From contig JBIKLA010000005.1 in NCBI GenBank assembly GCA_044360075.1, positions 85,955 through 149,954 on the forward strand: a stretch of 64,000 nucleotides of DNA. The letters run 5' to 3'. Under the pieces are notes generated by a model, which worked only from the letters and a program-made list of their open reading frames with translations, had not been told where the DNA came from and made no database searches. Positions 51,326 through 59,966 of this stretch are shown here, piece by piece (position 1 is the stretch's first letter; each line of letters begins with the position of its first letter). This DNA comes from OMII01 sp947467385. Lineage in GTDB: Bacteria; Bdellovibrionota_C; UBA2361; OMII01. Position numbers and translations under genes: made by a program.

Positions 51326-52477
51326 TTAATTCGGGCGGGCAGTCTGCGGAGCCGCCGGCGGTGCCTCGGGGGCGTTCGTGGGCCGCTCGCGTTGCCACAT
51401 GCTGACCGGCCGTCCGTCCTCGTGGAAGGAGCGGGTCAGGGCTTCAAGCACTCTGACAACATCGAGGCCGTTCTGTCCATCTGTCATCGGGCGGTTGCCT
51501 GTGAGGATGCAGTCGATGAAGTGCGTGCACTCATTCACAAGAGGCTCGCCGGTCGTTATCTCGGGCTCAATGCACTGCCCCTCGCGTATCGCCATGCGGA
51601 AGTTGTTGAAGCTGTCGGTGTACTCCTCGGGCTTGCTGACGGTGACACCCTTGTCGAATATCTTGATGGGCTTCTCTGGTCGCATGTCGTCAAAGGTGAG
51701 CATCTTGCGGTCGCCAACCACGGTGATCTCACGCTTCTTCTGAGGGTCGAGCCAGCTGACGAAGAACGCGGCAACGCGGTTGCCGGGGTAGAGCAGGGTG
51801 CCTTGCGCGATGTCCTCAACGGGCCGGCCGAGGAGGTGGTACGCCGAGCAGGTTACCTGCATGGGGAGGGAGCCGAAGATATAGTTAAAGATCGCGATGT
51901 CGTGCGATGCGAGATCCCACAGGGCATTCACGTCAGCTCGGATCGGCCCGAGGTTCGTGCGCAGCGAGTGCATGTAAAAAAGGTTACCGAGATCCTTTTT
52001 CTCGATGTACTCCTTCATGGCGGTGATGCCGTTGTTGTAGAGGAAGATGTGGCCGGTCATGAGCTGCAGGTTTCTTCGTGTGGCCTCATCGCATAACTCA
52101 AGGGCCTCCTGGCTGTTACTTGCAATCGGCTTTTCAACGAAGAGGTGCTTGCCCGCCTCAAGAACCTGCATGCCGACCTGAAAGTGGAACTCGGTGGGCA
52201 CTGCAACGAAGACTGCGTCAAACTCGTACTTCTTGAGGCACTCGGCGAATGATGTCTCAAGGGGCAGCCCGGGGATGCGCTGTGACACGATCTCACGGCG
52301 CTCAGGGGATGCGTCTGCGGCCACGACAACGCGGGCGTTCGGGTGGCGCTCGATGGCTCGCACGAGGTTTGGGCCCCAGTGCCCGAGACCGACGACGCAC
52401 ACGCGCACTTCTCTTGAATTTTTAGGACCGTTTCCGCCCTGAATCGAGGACTTAATCGGAGTATTCATGTTGTTCAC
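51326..52477 (-). CDS. Gfo/Idh/MocA family sugar oxidoreductase
   Basis: This 383-residue NAD(P)-dependent enzyme has the Rossmann start VCVVGLGHWGPNLVRAIERH and the catalytic EKPIA motif of the family (VEKPIASNSQEALEL). It probably oxidises C3 of a nucleotide sugar so that the following aminotransferase can add an amino group, as in WlbA/WbpB systems. The gene starts at the ATG at 52477, preceded by an AGGGAGGTG ribosome site. It heads the two-gene unit. Confidence 0.93.
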   Translation of the reverse strand: MNNMNTPIKSSIQGGNGPKNSREVRVCVVGLGHWGPNLVRAIERHPNARVVVAADASPERREIVSQRIPGLPLETSFAECLKKYEFDAVFVAVPTEFHFQVGMQVLEAGKHLFVEKPIASNSQEALELCDEATRRNLQLMTGHIFLYNNGITAMKEYIEKKDLGNLFYMHSLRTNLGPIRADVNALWDLASHDIAIFNYIFGSLPMQVTCSAYHLLGRPVEDIAQGTLLYPGNRVAAFFVSWLDPQKKREITVVGDRKMLTFDDMRPEKPIKIFDKGVTVSKPEEYTDSFNNFRMAIREGQCIEPEITTGEPLVNECTHFIDCILTGNRPMTDGQNGLDVVRVLEALTRSFHEDGRPVSMWQRERPTNAPEAPPAAPQTARPN

Positions 52478-52716
52478 CTCCCTGGTACGGTGCCCGCCGT
52501 CAGCCGGCGCCCACCGTCTAGCTTACGCTCAAAAAAGCGCTCCTATTCCTCCTTAAAGATGCGAGGCCGGTGTTAGCAGGTGCGCTCAAGTGCCCGAATC
52601 AACTTGGCCGTCCGCCTATTCAGCTGGGCCAAGGTGAGGTAGAATTCTGGATTATTCGATAAGTCGCTGAAATGGCGATGTTTGTAAGCGCGAGCCTTAG
52701 TTCTGGGATGGCAGCC

Positions 52717-53115
52717 ATGAAGTATGAAGAGATCGAGATCGGACAATTCGGCGAGGTGACTAAGAGCTTCACGGAGCGCGATGTTGAGGCCTTTGCCGAG
52801 CTGTCGCTTGACACAAATCCGATACATCTCGACGAGGCATACGCGGCAACGACGATCTTCAAGAAGAGGATCGTGCACGGGATGCTTTCGTCGTCGCTTA
52901 TCAGCGCAGCGCTTGCAACGAAGTGTCCCGGCGCGGGTTCCATCTACCTTGGGCAGGAGCTTTCGTTCCAGAAGCCGGTGTACATTGGCGACACGCTGAC
53001 GGCGCGGGTTGAGGTAATCGAGAAGCGCCCAAAGCGTGTTGTGGTGCTGAGCACGACCGTCACAAACCAAAACGGCGACACGGTGATCACCGGCAAAGCT
53101 ATTCTCAAGAAATAA
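52717..53115 (+). CDS. MaoC-type hydratase (hot-dog fold)
   Basis: This 132-residue protein has the R-specific enoyl-CoA hydratase signature: AELSLDTNPIHLDEAYA, then KKRIVHGMLSSSLIS, where the Asp and His are the catalytic pair. Such enzymes add water to a trans-2-enoyl-CoA (or ACP) with R-specificity. It could serve fatty acid breakdown or supply of 3-hydroxyacyl groups to lipid A, but no neighbour settles this. The ATG at 52717 (MKYEEIEIG) is preferred over upstream starts. Confidence 0.88.
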   Translation: MKYEEIEIGQFGEVTKSFTERDVEAFAELSLDTNPIHLDEAYAATTIFKKRIVHGMLSSSLISAALATKCPGAGSIYLGQELSFQKPVYIGDTLTARVEVIEKRPKRVVVLSTTVTNQNGDTVITGKAILKK

Positions 53116-53126
53116 CGATCGGACCG

Positions 53127-54227
53127 TTACGCAAAGGATCCTACGGGACGCCCGAGCGCTTCGGCGGTTGGCTTGTTGGTAATCATGCCATTGAAGCAGG
53201 TTAGGGCTGCTTTCACTTCGCTTGAGGTGTGGATCGCTTTTGCGGGGCCCATGTCAGCCAATTGAGTGATGTACGGGAGCGTTTGAGCGGCGAGCGCTAT
53301 TGTGGACGTGCGCGGCGTTTGGGCTGGCATATTGCAGACGCCGTAATGAATAACGCCGTCAACGTCGTACGTGGGGTTGTCGAGCGATGTCGGCCTGCTT
53401 GTCTCGGCGCAGCCTCCCTGATCGATGCTGATATCAACGAACACTGCTCGTGGGCCGAGCGAGCGAATCATCTCGCGCGTTATAATCTTGGGCGTCGCGG
53501 CGCCAGGGATGAGCACCGCGCCGATGAGGAGGTCAGCGTTCGCACATCCTTGAGAGAGAGACTGCGGGGTTGAGATTACGGTTTCGATGCCGGGAAAGTC
53601 TTCCGCAAGCGACGCGAGTTTCTTTTCGCTGATGTCGAACACGGTGACGTGGGCGCCCATGCCGAAAGCGGTAGAGCACGCGGCCCGGCCGGCGATTCCC
53701 GCGCCGATTATCATCACTCGAGCTGGGGGGGCTGCTCCAGCGCCACCGAGGAGCACCCCACGGCCGCCGTTCTGGGAGAGGAGGAGGTAGGAACCGTTAA
53801 GGACCGAGAGCTTTCCCGCCACTTCGCTCATGGGCTCAAGCAGTGGGAGGCGTCCATCGGGGGTCTGGAGGGTTTCATAAGCAAACGCCGTTACTTTTTT
53901 GGCGAGGAGGGCGTCAGCAACTTCCGGAAGGCTCGCCAGGTGAAGGAAATCAAACAGGAACAGGTCTGAGCGAAAGAACTCAAACTCGCTTGAATCGGGC
54001 TCCTTCACCTTGACCAGAAGCTCTGCGCTTGTCCACACATCACCCAACGATTTGGCTATCTTGCAGCCAACCTTACGATACATTTCGTCTGAGAATCCCG
54101 AGCCCTCTCCCGCAGCGGTTTCAATCATTACGGCATGCCCGCGCTGAATAAGCTGCTGAGCCCCTTCGGGGGTGATTGCGACGCGCTTCTCCAGGGTCTT
54201 TCGCTCGCGTGGAACGCCGATCTGCAT
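53127..54227 (-). CDS. ald: Alanine dehydrogenase
   Basis: This enzyme interconverts L-alanine and pyruvate with NAD+, releasing ammonia. The 366-residue protein has the family start MQIGVPRERKTLEKRVAITP, the catalytic Lys in ELLVKVKEPD, the NAD-binding GAGIAGRAACSTAFGMGA and VFVDISIDQGGCAETSRPTS. I chose the ATG at 54227; a longer frame extending to 54482 would run through the folD promoter. It is divergent from folD-gcvTHP, placing an ammonia-releasing enzyme beside glycine cleavage. Confidence 0.96.
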   Translation of the reverse strand: MQIGVPRERKTLEKRVAITPEGAQQLIQRGHAVMIETAAGEGSGFSDEMYRKVGCKIAKSLGDVWTSAELLVKVKEPDSSEFEFFRSDLFLFDFLHLASLPEVADALLAKKVTAFAYETLQTPDGRLPLLEPMSEVAGKLSVLNGSYLLLSQNGGRGVLLGGAGAAPPARVMIIGAGIAGRAACSTAFGMGAHVTVFDISEKKLASLAEDFPGIETVISTPQSLSQGCANADLLIGAVLIPGAATPKIITREMIRSLGPRAVFVDISIDQGGCAETSRPTSLDNPTYDVDGVIHYGVCNMPAQTPRTSTIALAAQTLPYITQLADMGPAKAIHTSSEVKAALTCFNGMITNKPTAEALGRPVGSFA

Positions 54228-54408
54228 AGTCTGGAATCTCCTCGTAGGGGGTTTGTTGCGGGCGAGTGAGGCCCGCCCTCTCATGGTAGGGCATTCGGAC
54301 ACCGGATGGCATGCGTAAAGATCATCTTCTGCCTCCTTGGGCGGTATTTGCCCGTCTCTTCTTGGGCTTACTTGTGGTGAAAATTCAGCGTTCCGCAGGG
54401 CATCCGTG

Positions 54409-54437
54409 TTTACTTGGACGGTTCCGTCTACTATAAA
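54409..54437 (+). promoter_or_regulatory. Promoter of the folD-gcvTHP operon
   Basis: TTTACT at 54409-54414 and TATAAA at 54432-54437 are separated by exactly 17 bases, close to the sigma-70 consensus. The minus-ten box ends 43 bases before the folD start codon. I looked for a glycine riboswitch in the leader and found none. Confidence 0.55.
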
Positions 54438-54480
54438 ACGGTTGGGCATTTTCAATACCTTAGACCTCCAGGGACCGCAC

Positions 54481-55452
54481 ATGGCTCATCACGCCTCGGC
54501 AGGCGCAGATTCCTCCTCGGTACAGTCAGCTGGCTCCCGCACGTCCCCAAAGATCCTTGATGGAAAGACCCTTGCTCGGGCTGTAAGCCGCTCGTTGCAG
54601 GAGGTGGTTGTGGCGCTGCGCAAGAAGATAGGCCGAGCTCCGGGTCTTGCGGTGATCTTAGTAGGTGAGGATCCCGCCTCAAAGACCTACGTCGCAGCAA
54701 AGCACAAGTTTGCAAAGGAGTGTGGGGTTGAGACCTTTGACGCGCACCTTCCGGCGAACGTGTCGCCGGCGGAGCTGCAGGCGGCGATTGAGCGCTTCAA
54801 TTCGAATGATGCAGTGGACGGTATCCTGCTGCAGCTGCCGCTTCCGAAGCCGCTTGATGGCGCTGAGTTTACTCGAATGATTGCGCCCGAGAAGGACGCT
54901 GATGGATTGCACCCGCTCAATCAGGGCTTGCTGCTGCAGGGAATTCCTGGGCCGCGTCCGTGCACGCCGCTTGGGGTCATGACGATGCTTGACCTGGCGC
55001 TTTCGAGCACGGCGCTCACAGAGACGACGACGCTTGCGGAGATTCCGAAGGGGTCGCTTGCAGGCAAGAGCGCGGTAGTTATCGGGCGCTCGCAGCTCGT
55101 GGGGAAGCCGATGGGTTTCCTTTTGCTTGAGCGCAACGCGACGGTGACGATGGCGCACTCGAAGACGGCGGACCTTCCGGCTGCGTGCCGCGCAGCTGAT
55201 GTTGTTGTGGCGGCGGTTGGGGTGCCGAATCTCGTCAAGCGTGACTGGATTAAGCCTGGGGCGATCGTACTCGATGTGGGCATCAATCGTCTTCCTGATG
55301 GGAAGCTGTGCGGCGATGTCGATTACAAGGATGTTGCCCCGGTGTGCTCGGCGATTACGCCTGTACCGGGGGGCGTGGGGCCGATGACGGTCGCAATGCT
55401 TGTTTCGAATACGATTGAAAATTGTGCGCGCAGAAGTGGAGCAAAAATATGA
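54481..55452 (+). CDS. folD: Methylenetetrahydrofolate dehydrogenase / cyclohydrolase
   Basis: FolD oxidises 5,10-methylene-THF and hydrolyses the product to 10-formyl-THF. The 323-residue protein has the substrate motif VGEDPASKTYVAAKHK with the catalytic Tyr and Lys, LLQLPLPKPLDG, and the cofactor site VVIGRSQLVGKPMG followed by PVPGGVGPMTVAML. An extra N-terminal stretch of about 23 Ser-rich residues precedes the core. It starts at 54481 and overlaps gcvT in an ATGA. Its coupling with the glycine cleavage genes means the methylene-THF made by GcvT can pass straight to FolD. Confidence 0.97.
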   Translation: MAHHASAGADSSSVQSAGSRTSPKILDGKTLARAVSRSLQEVVVALRKKIGRAPGLAVILVGEDPASKTYVAAKHKFAKECGVETFDAHLPANVSPAELQAAIERFNSNDAVDGILLQLPLPKPLDGAEFTRMIAPEKDADGLHPLNQGLLLQGIPGPRPCTPLGVMTMLDLALSSTALTETTTLAEIPKGSLAGKSAVVIGRSQLVGKPMGFLLLERNATVTMAHSKTADLPAACRAADVVVAAVGVPNLVKRDWIKPGAIVLDVGINRLPDGKLCGDVDYKDVAPVCSAITPVPGGVGPMTVAMLVSNTIENCARRSGAKI

Positions 55453-56537
55453 AGCGAACCCCTCTCTTTGACGAGCACGTCCGGCTGGGTGGCAAGATGG
55501 TTGAATTTGCCGGGTGGGAGATGCCGGTGCAGTACGCGGGCGTGATCGCAGAGCACGCCAATGTGCGCGAGCGCGTAGGGCTCTTTGACGTGAGCCACAT
55601 GGGGGAGATATGGGTCAGTGGCCCACAGGCAGATGCAGCTCTTGAGTACCTGACGTGCAATCGGGTGTCGGGGCTTTATGACGGCAAGGCGCAGTACAGC
55701 GCGATCCTCAACGACGAGGGGGGCGTCATCGATGACATTATCATCTACCGATTCAACAAGGAGCTGTTCCTGCTGTGCGTGAATGCCTCGAACGCCGACA
55801 AGGACTTCGAGTGGCTCAAGAGCAGGAACCCGACGGATGCGCGTATCACGAACGCGAGTGCAGAGTACGGCCAGATTGCGGTGCAGGGTCCGCGGGCGCT
55901 TGAGCTCTTGGCCCCACTGGTAAAGGGAGCTGACCTGGGGAGCCTTAAGCCGTTTCACTTTGTTGAGTCTGAGCTTCTTGGCTCAAAGGTGATTATTGCG
56001 CGCACGGGATACACGGGCGAGGACGGAGTTGAGATCTTTGTTAAATCTGATAGGACGGCTGACTTATGGCGGCTCTTGCTTGAGCACGGAGCGAGCTATG
56101 GCGTGATGCCGTGCGGGCTTGGTGCGCGCGACTCGCTTCGGCTTGAGGCGGCGTACCCGCTGCATGGACATGAGCTGAGCGAAGACGTTCCGGCTCTTGA
56201 AAGTGGCCTTGGATGGATTATCAAGTTCGACAAGGGCGACTTTATCGGCCGCGCGGCGCTTGAGAAGATTAAGGCTTCGGGCCCTGCGCGCAAGCTCGTT
56301 GGGCTGGTGCTGGATGAGCCGGGGATAGCGCGGCAGGGGGACACGCTCCAGGTAAACGGAGCGGAAGTGGGCGTGGTCACGAGCGGCACAAAGACCCCCA
56401 CTGTCAATAAAGCTTTGGGAATGGCGTTCATTGCGTCTGAGCTCGCAAAGCCGGACACGCAGGTGTCGGTTGTTGTGCGCGGGCGTCCGATAGCAGGGCA
56501 CCTTATCTCGCTGCCGTTTTACAAGCGTTCGAAGTAA
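55449..56537 (+). CDS. gcvT: Glycine cleavage system T protein (aminomethyltransferase)
   Basis: GcvT takes the aminomethyl group from lipoyl-GcvH, transfers the carbon to tetrahydrofolate and releases ammonia. The 362-residue protein has TPLFDEHVRLGGKMVEFAGW at the N-terminus, VGLFDVSHMGEIWVSG, and the folate-site region RTGYTGEDGVEIF and LGARDSLRLEAAYPLHGHEL. The ATG at 55449 overlaps the folD stop. It is followed after 19 bases by gcvH. Confidence 0.97.
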   Translation: MKRTPLFDEHVRLGGKMVEFAGWEMPVQYAGVIAEHANVRERVGLFDVSHMGEIWVSGPQADAALEYLTCNRVSGLYDGKAQYSAILNDEGGVIDDIIIYRFNKELFLLCVNASNADKDFEWLKSRNPTDARITNASAEYGQIAVQGPRALELLAPLVKGADLGSLKPFHFVESELLGSKVIIARTGYTGEDGVEIFVKSDRTADLWRLLLEHGASYGVMPCGLGARDSLRLEAAYPLHGHELSEDVPALESGLGWIIKFDKGDFIGRAALEKIKASGPARKLVGLVLDEPGIARQGDTLQVNGAEVGVVTSGTKTPTVNKALGMAFIASELAKPDTQVSVVVRGRPIAGHLISLPFYKRSK

Positions 56538-56556
56538 GGAAAGAGGAGGATACACA

Positions 56557-56937
56557 ATGGAATTTCCGTCAGAGTGCAAGTACACGAAGGAGCACGAGTG
56601 GGTGCGCATGGAGGGCGACGTTGCCGTCGTGGGCATCACTGAGTTCGCTCAGGCTGAGCTTGGCGAACTCGTGTTCGTCGATCTTCCGGCCGCCGGCAAG
56701 AGCGTTACGCAGCACGGCACGATGTGCGTTGTTGAGTCGACGAAGGCGGCTTCAGACGTTTACTCGCCGCTTACGGGGACCGTTGCGGCGGTGAATGACG
56801 CGCTTTCGGGGGACCCGGGGCTGATCAATCGCGCTCCGTACTCGGATGGCTGGATCGTCAAGATACAGGGCGCTTCGCAGGCTGAGATCGGCGCGCTGAT
56901 GTCGGCTGACGAGTACAGGAAGCTCTTGGGCAAGTAG
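56557..56937 (+). CDS. gcvH: Glycine cleavage system H protein
   Basis: GcvH carries the lipoyl arm among the P, T and L proteins. The 126-residue sequence has YTKEHEWVRMEGDVAVVGIT and the lipoylation site Lys in VESTKAASDVYSPLTG. A strong GAGGAGG ribosome site precedes its ATG. It lies between gcvT and gcvP. Confidence 0.98.
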   Translation: MEFPSECKYTKEHEWVRMEGDVAVVGITEFAQAELGELVFVDLPAAGKSVTQHGTMCVVESTKAASDVYSPLTGTVAAVNDALSGDPGLINRAPYSDGWIVKIQGASQAEIGALMSADEYRKLLGK

Positions 56938-57008
56938 GGACAAGAAGCTGCCGCGACCAAGAACGTGGCGCAGGGGCCGTTGGGGCACTACGAAAACTAG
57001 GCAACACC

Positions 57009-59939
57009 ATGTTGGCAGAGAAGATGAGCAAGGAAACGACGAGCGAGACGACAGCAACACACCGCACCGGCTTTGGCGCTTCGGTGTTTTCCAAGCGCCA
57101 CATCGGCCCGGATGCGGCCGAGATAAAGGCGATGCTTGAGCTGCTGGGCAAGCGAGAGCTCGACGACCTGATCGAGTCGGTGGTGCCGGCCGCGGTTCGC
57201 ACGAAGACGCCGCTTTCACTCTCGCGATTTCCGGTGGCGCTGTCAGAGTATGAGGCGCTTGAGCGCATCAAAGCTGTTGCCGCAAAGAACACGCTCGCCC
57301 ACTCATTCATCGGCATGGGCTACTACGACTGCATCACTCCTCCGGTGATTCAGCGCAATATCCTTGAGAATCCGGGATGGTACACGCAGTACACGCCGTA
57401 CCAGGCAGAGATCGCGCAGGGCCGCCTTGAGGCGCTGCTCAACTACCAGACGCTCGTGATGGAGCTCACAGGTCTTCAGATCTCAAACGCGTCATTGCTT
57501 GATGAGGGAACGGCGGCGGCAGAGGCGATGGCCATGTCGCTTTCGGTGTCTTCAAAAGCGGCAGGCACGGCGGCGGGGTCGCATGAGTTTCTGGTTTCGG
57601 ACACGGTTCATCCGCAGACGCTCGGTGTCGTAACGACCCGGGCCGAGGCCCTTGGGGTAAAAGTGGTGGTGGCATCGGCTGATACGTTTGCGTTTGGGCC
57701 GGCAACCTTTGGGTGCCTCGTGCAGTATCCCGATACGCTGGGCAACGTTCAGGACCTCTCAGCACTTTGCGCAACGGCGCATGAGCATGGGGCACTGGTA
57801 ACGGTGGCTTCAGACCTGCTTGCGTTGTGTCTCCTTACGCCTCCGGGGCGGATGGGAGCGGATATCGTTGTTGGATCGGCGCAGCGGTTTGGTGTGCCGA
57901 TGGGCTTCGGCGGGCCGCACGCGGCGTTCTTTGCGACGCGCGATGAGTATAAGCGCAGCATGCCGGGGCGGCTCGTTGGAGTTTCAAAAGATGCAAGCGG
58001 AAAGCCCGCGCTTCGGCTGGCGCTGCAGACTCGTGAGCAGCACATTCGCCGCGAGAAGGCGACGAGCAACATCTGCACGGCGCAGGTGCTTCTTGCGGTC
58101 ATGGCGAGCATGTACGCGGTGTACCATGGCCCACATGGCTTGAGGCAGATCGCTGAGCGGGTTCATTCGCTCACGGGAGCGTTTGCGGCTCTTGCCAAGA
58201 AGGCGGGAATCTCTGTTGTGGGCACTTCTCACTTCGACACAGTGACGCTTGATGTTGGGGCTAAGAAGGCCCAGGCACTGGCCGCCCAGGCTGAGAAAGA
58301 GGGCGTGCTGGTGCGGGTGATTAGTGACTCTCGTATCGGCGTGAGCTTAGATGAGGCGAAGGGCATCGATGACCTTGTAGCGCTGTGCGTCGCGCTTGGC
58401 ATTAAGGCCAACCGCGATGAGTGCGAGAAGGCGATTTCGGCTGCGAAGGTAAATATCCCATCGTCACTCTTGCGCGAGGTGGACTACCTTAAGCATCCAG
58501 TTTTCAACCAGCACCACTCAGAGACTGAGTTTCTGCGCTATGTGCGCAAGCTTGAGTCGCGGGACCTCTCGCTTGGGTTCTCGATGATTCCACTGGGTTC
58601 ATGCACGATGAAGCTCAACGCAACTTCAGAGATGCTTCCGGTGACGTTCCCGGAGTTCGGGGGGCTTCATCCGTTCGCTCCGGCGGCGCACCGCAAGGGT
58701 TATGAGGATCTCTTCAGCGATCTCGAGGTTTCTTTAAGTGAGATCACGGGGCTTGAAGGCTGTTCGCTGCAGCCGAACGCGGGCTCGCAGGGCGAATATG
58801 CAGGGCTCGTTGTGATCCGTGCGTACCATGCAAGCCGCAAGGACTCTAAGCGCACGGTGTGCCTCATTCCGAAGTCGGCGCATGGCACGAATCCTGCGTC
58901 TGCCGCCATGACGGGGATGGAGGTTGTGCCTGTTGCGTGTGATGCGCAGGGAAACGTTGATCTTGCCGACCTTGAGGCGAAGGCGACGCAGTACCGTGAC
59001 ACCCTGGCGGCGTTGATGGTGACGTATCCATCGACGCACGGCGTGTTCGAGGAGGGTATCAAGAAGGCGTGCGAAATTGTGCATGCTAACGGCGGGCAGG
59101 TGTACATGGACGGTGCGAACCTCAATGCGCTTGTGGGGCTTGTTCGGCCGGGTGAGGTTGGCGTGGATGTCATGCACATCAACCTGCACAAGACGTTCTG
59201 CATTCCGCACGGCGGCGGCGGCCCGGGCATGGGCCCGATCTGCTGCGCGAAGCACTTAACGCCTTTCCTGCCAAACCATCCGGTTGTGGACCTCGGGCGT
59301 GCTCACGGCGTTGGGCCTATATCGGCTGCGCCGTGGGGCTCGGCGAGCATCCTTCCGATTTCGTGGATGTACCTTGCGATGATGGGCGGGGACGGCCTGA
59401 CGCGCGCGACGGAGGTAGCGATTCTTTCCGCGAATTACATGGCGAAGAAGCTCGAGAGCGACTATCCGGTGTACTACAAGGGCTCGTCGGGCTTCATTGC
59501 GCACGAGTGCATCCTTAATCTCTCGGCGCTCAAGGCGGAGGCGGGCATTGAGGTTGAAGATGTTGCCAAGCGCCTTATGGACTATGGGTTCCATGCACCG
59601 ACGGTTTCGTGGCCGGTGGCAGGAACGCTGATGGTTGAGCCGACGGAGAGTGAACCAAAGGGAGAGCTCGATAGGTTTTGCGCTGCGCTCTCAATGATTC
59701 GCGAAGAGGTGCGCAAGATCGCCCGGGGCGAGTTTGACAAGACGAACAACCCGCTCAAGAACTCGCCGCACACGGCGCATGTTGTCATGAGCGACGAGTG
59801 GAATCGGCCCTACAGCCGCGAGGTGGCGGTCTTTCCAGCGCCGTGGACGCTTGAAAGCAAGTTCTGGCCGGCTGTGGGCCGGATAGACGGGGTGTACGGG
59901 GACAGGAACCTCTTCTGCTCGTGCGAGGGGCTGGCGTAG
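57009..59939 (+). CDS. gcvP: Glycine dehydrogenase (decarboxylating), single-chain P protein
   Basis: GcvP decarboxylates glycine with PLP and loads the methylamine onto GcvH. At 976 residues it is the fused single-polypeptide form rather than the split GcvPA/GcvPB form. The N-terminal half has RHIGPDAAEIKAML and the C-terminal half holds the PLP Lys in MHINLHKTFCIPHGGGGPG. The start is either the ATG at 57009 or one five codons later. The gene ends 27 bases from a convergent unknown gene. No gcvL (lipoamide dehydrogenase) is next to it. Confidence 0.97.
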   Translation: MLAEKMSKETTSETTATHRTGFGASVFSKRHIGPDAAEIKAMLELLGKRELDDLIESVVPAAVRTKTPLSLSRFPVALSEYEALERIKAVAAKNTLAHSFIGMGYYDCITPPVIQRNILENPGWYTQYTPYQAEIAQGRLEALLNYQTLVMELTGLQISNASLLDEGTAAAEAMAMSLSVSSKAAGTAAGSHEFLVSDTVHPQTLGVVTTRAEALGVKVVVASADTFAFGPATFGCLVQYPDTLGNVQDLSALCATAHEHGALVTVASDLLALCLLTPPGRMGADIVVGSAQRFGVPMGFGGPHAAFFATRDEYKRSMPGRLVGVSKDASGKPALRLALQTREQHIRREKATSNICTAQVLLAVMASMYAVYHGPHGLRQIAERVHSLTGAFAALAKKAGISVVGTSHFDTVTLDVGAKKAQALAAQAEKEGVLVRVISDSRIGVSLDEAKGIDDLVALCVALGIKANRDECEKAISAAKVNIPSSLLREVDYLKHPVFNQHHSETEFLRYVRKLESRDLSLGFSMIPLGSCTMKLNATSEMLPVTFPEFGGLHPFAPAAHRKGYEDLFSDLEVSLSEITGLEGCSLQPNAGSQGEYAGLVVIRAYHASRKDSKRTVCLIPKSAHGTNPASAAMTGMEVVPVACDAQGNVDLADLEAKATQYRDTLAALMVTYPSTHGVFEEGIKKACEIVHANGGQVYMDGANLNALVGLVRPGEVGVDVMHINLHKTFCIPHGGGGPGMGPICCAKHLTPFLPNHPVVDLGRAHGVGPISAAPWGSASILPISWMYLAMMGGDGLTRATEVAILSANYMAKKLESDYPVYYKGSSGFIAHECILNLSALKAEAGIEVEDVAKRLMDYGFHAPTVSWPVAGTLMVEPTESEPKGELDRFCAALSMIREEVRKIARGEFDKTNNPLKNSPHTAHVVMSDEWNRPYSREVAVFPAPWTLESKFWPAVGRIDGVYGDRNLFCSCEGLA

Positions 59940-59966
59940 GGGAGTGGCTGACCTGAAGGTCGGTGC

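Noticed and set aside
54228..54480. Glycine riboswitch in front of folD-gcvTHP
   Set aside because: No tandem aptamer pattern was visible; the leader is only about 40 bases after the promoter candidate.
55360..55385. Another REP copy (CTGTACCGGGGG) inside folD
   Set aside because: It encodes the conserved PVPGGVGPMT motif of FolD, and the right arm of the hairpin is missing, so it is chance similarity.
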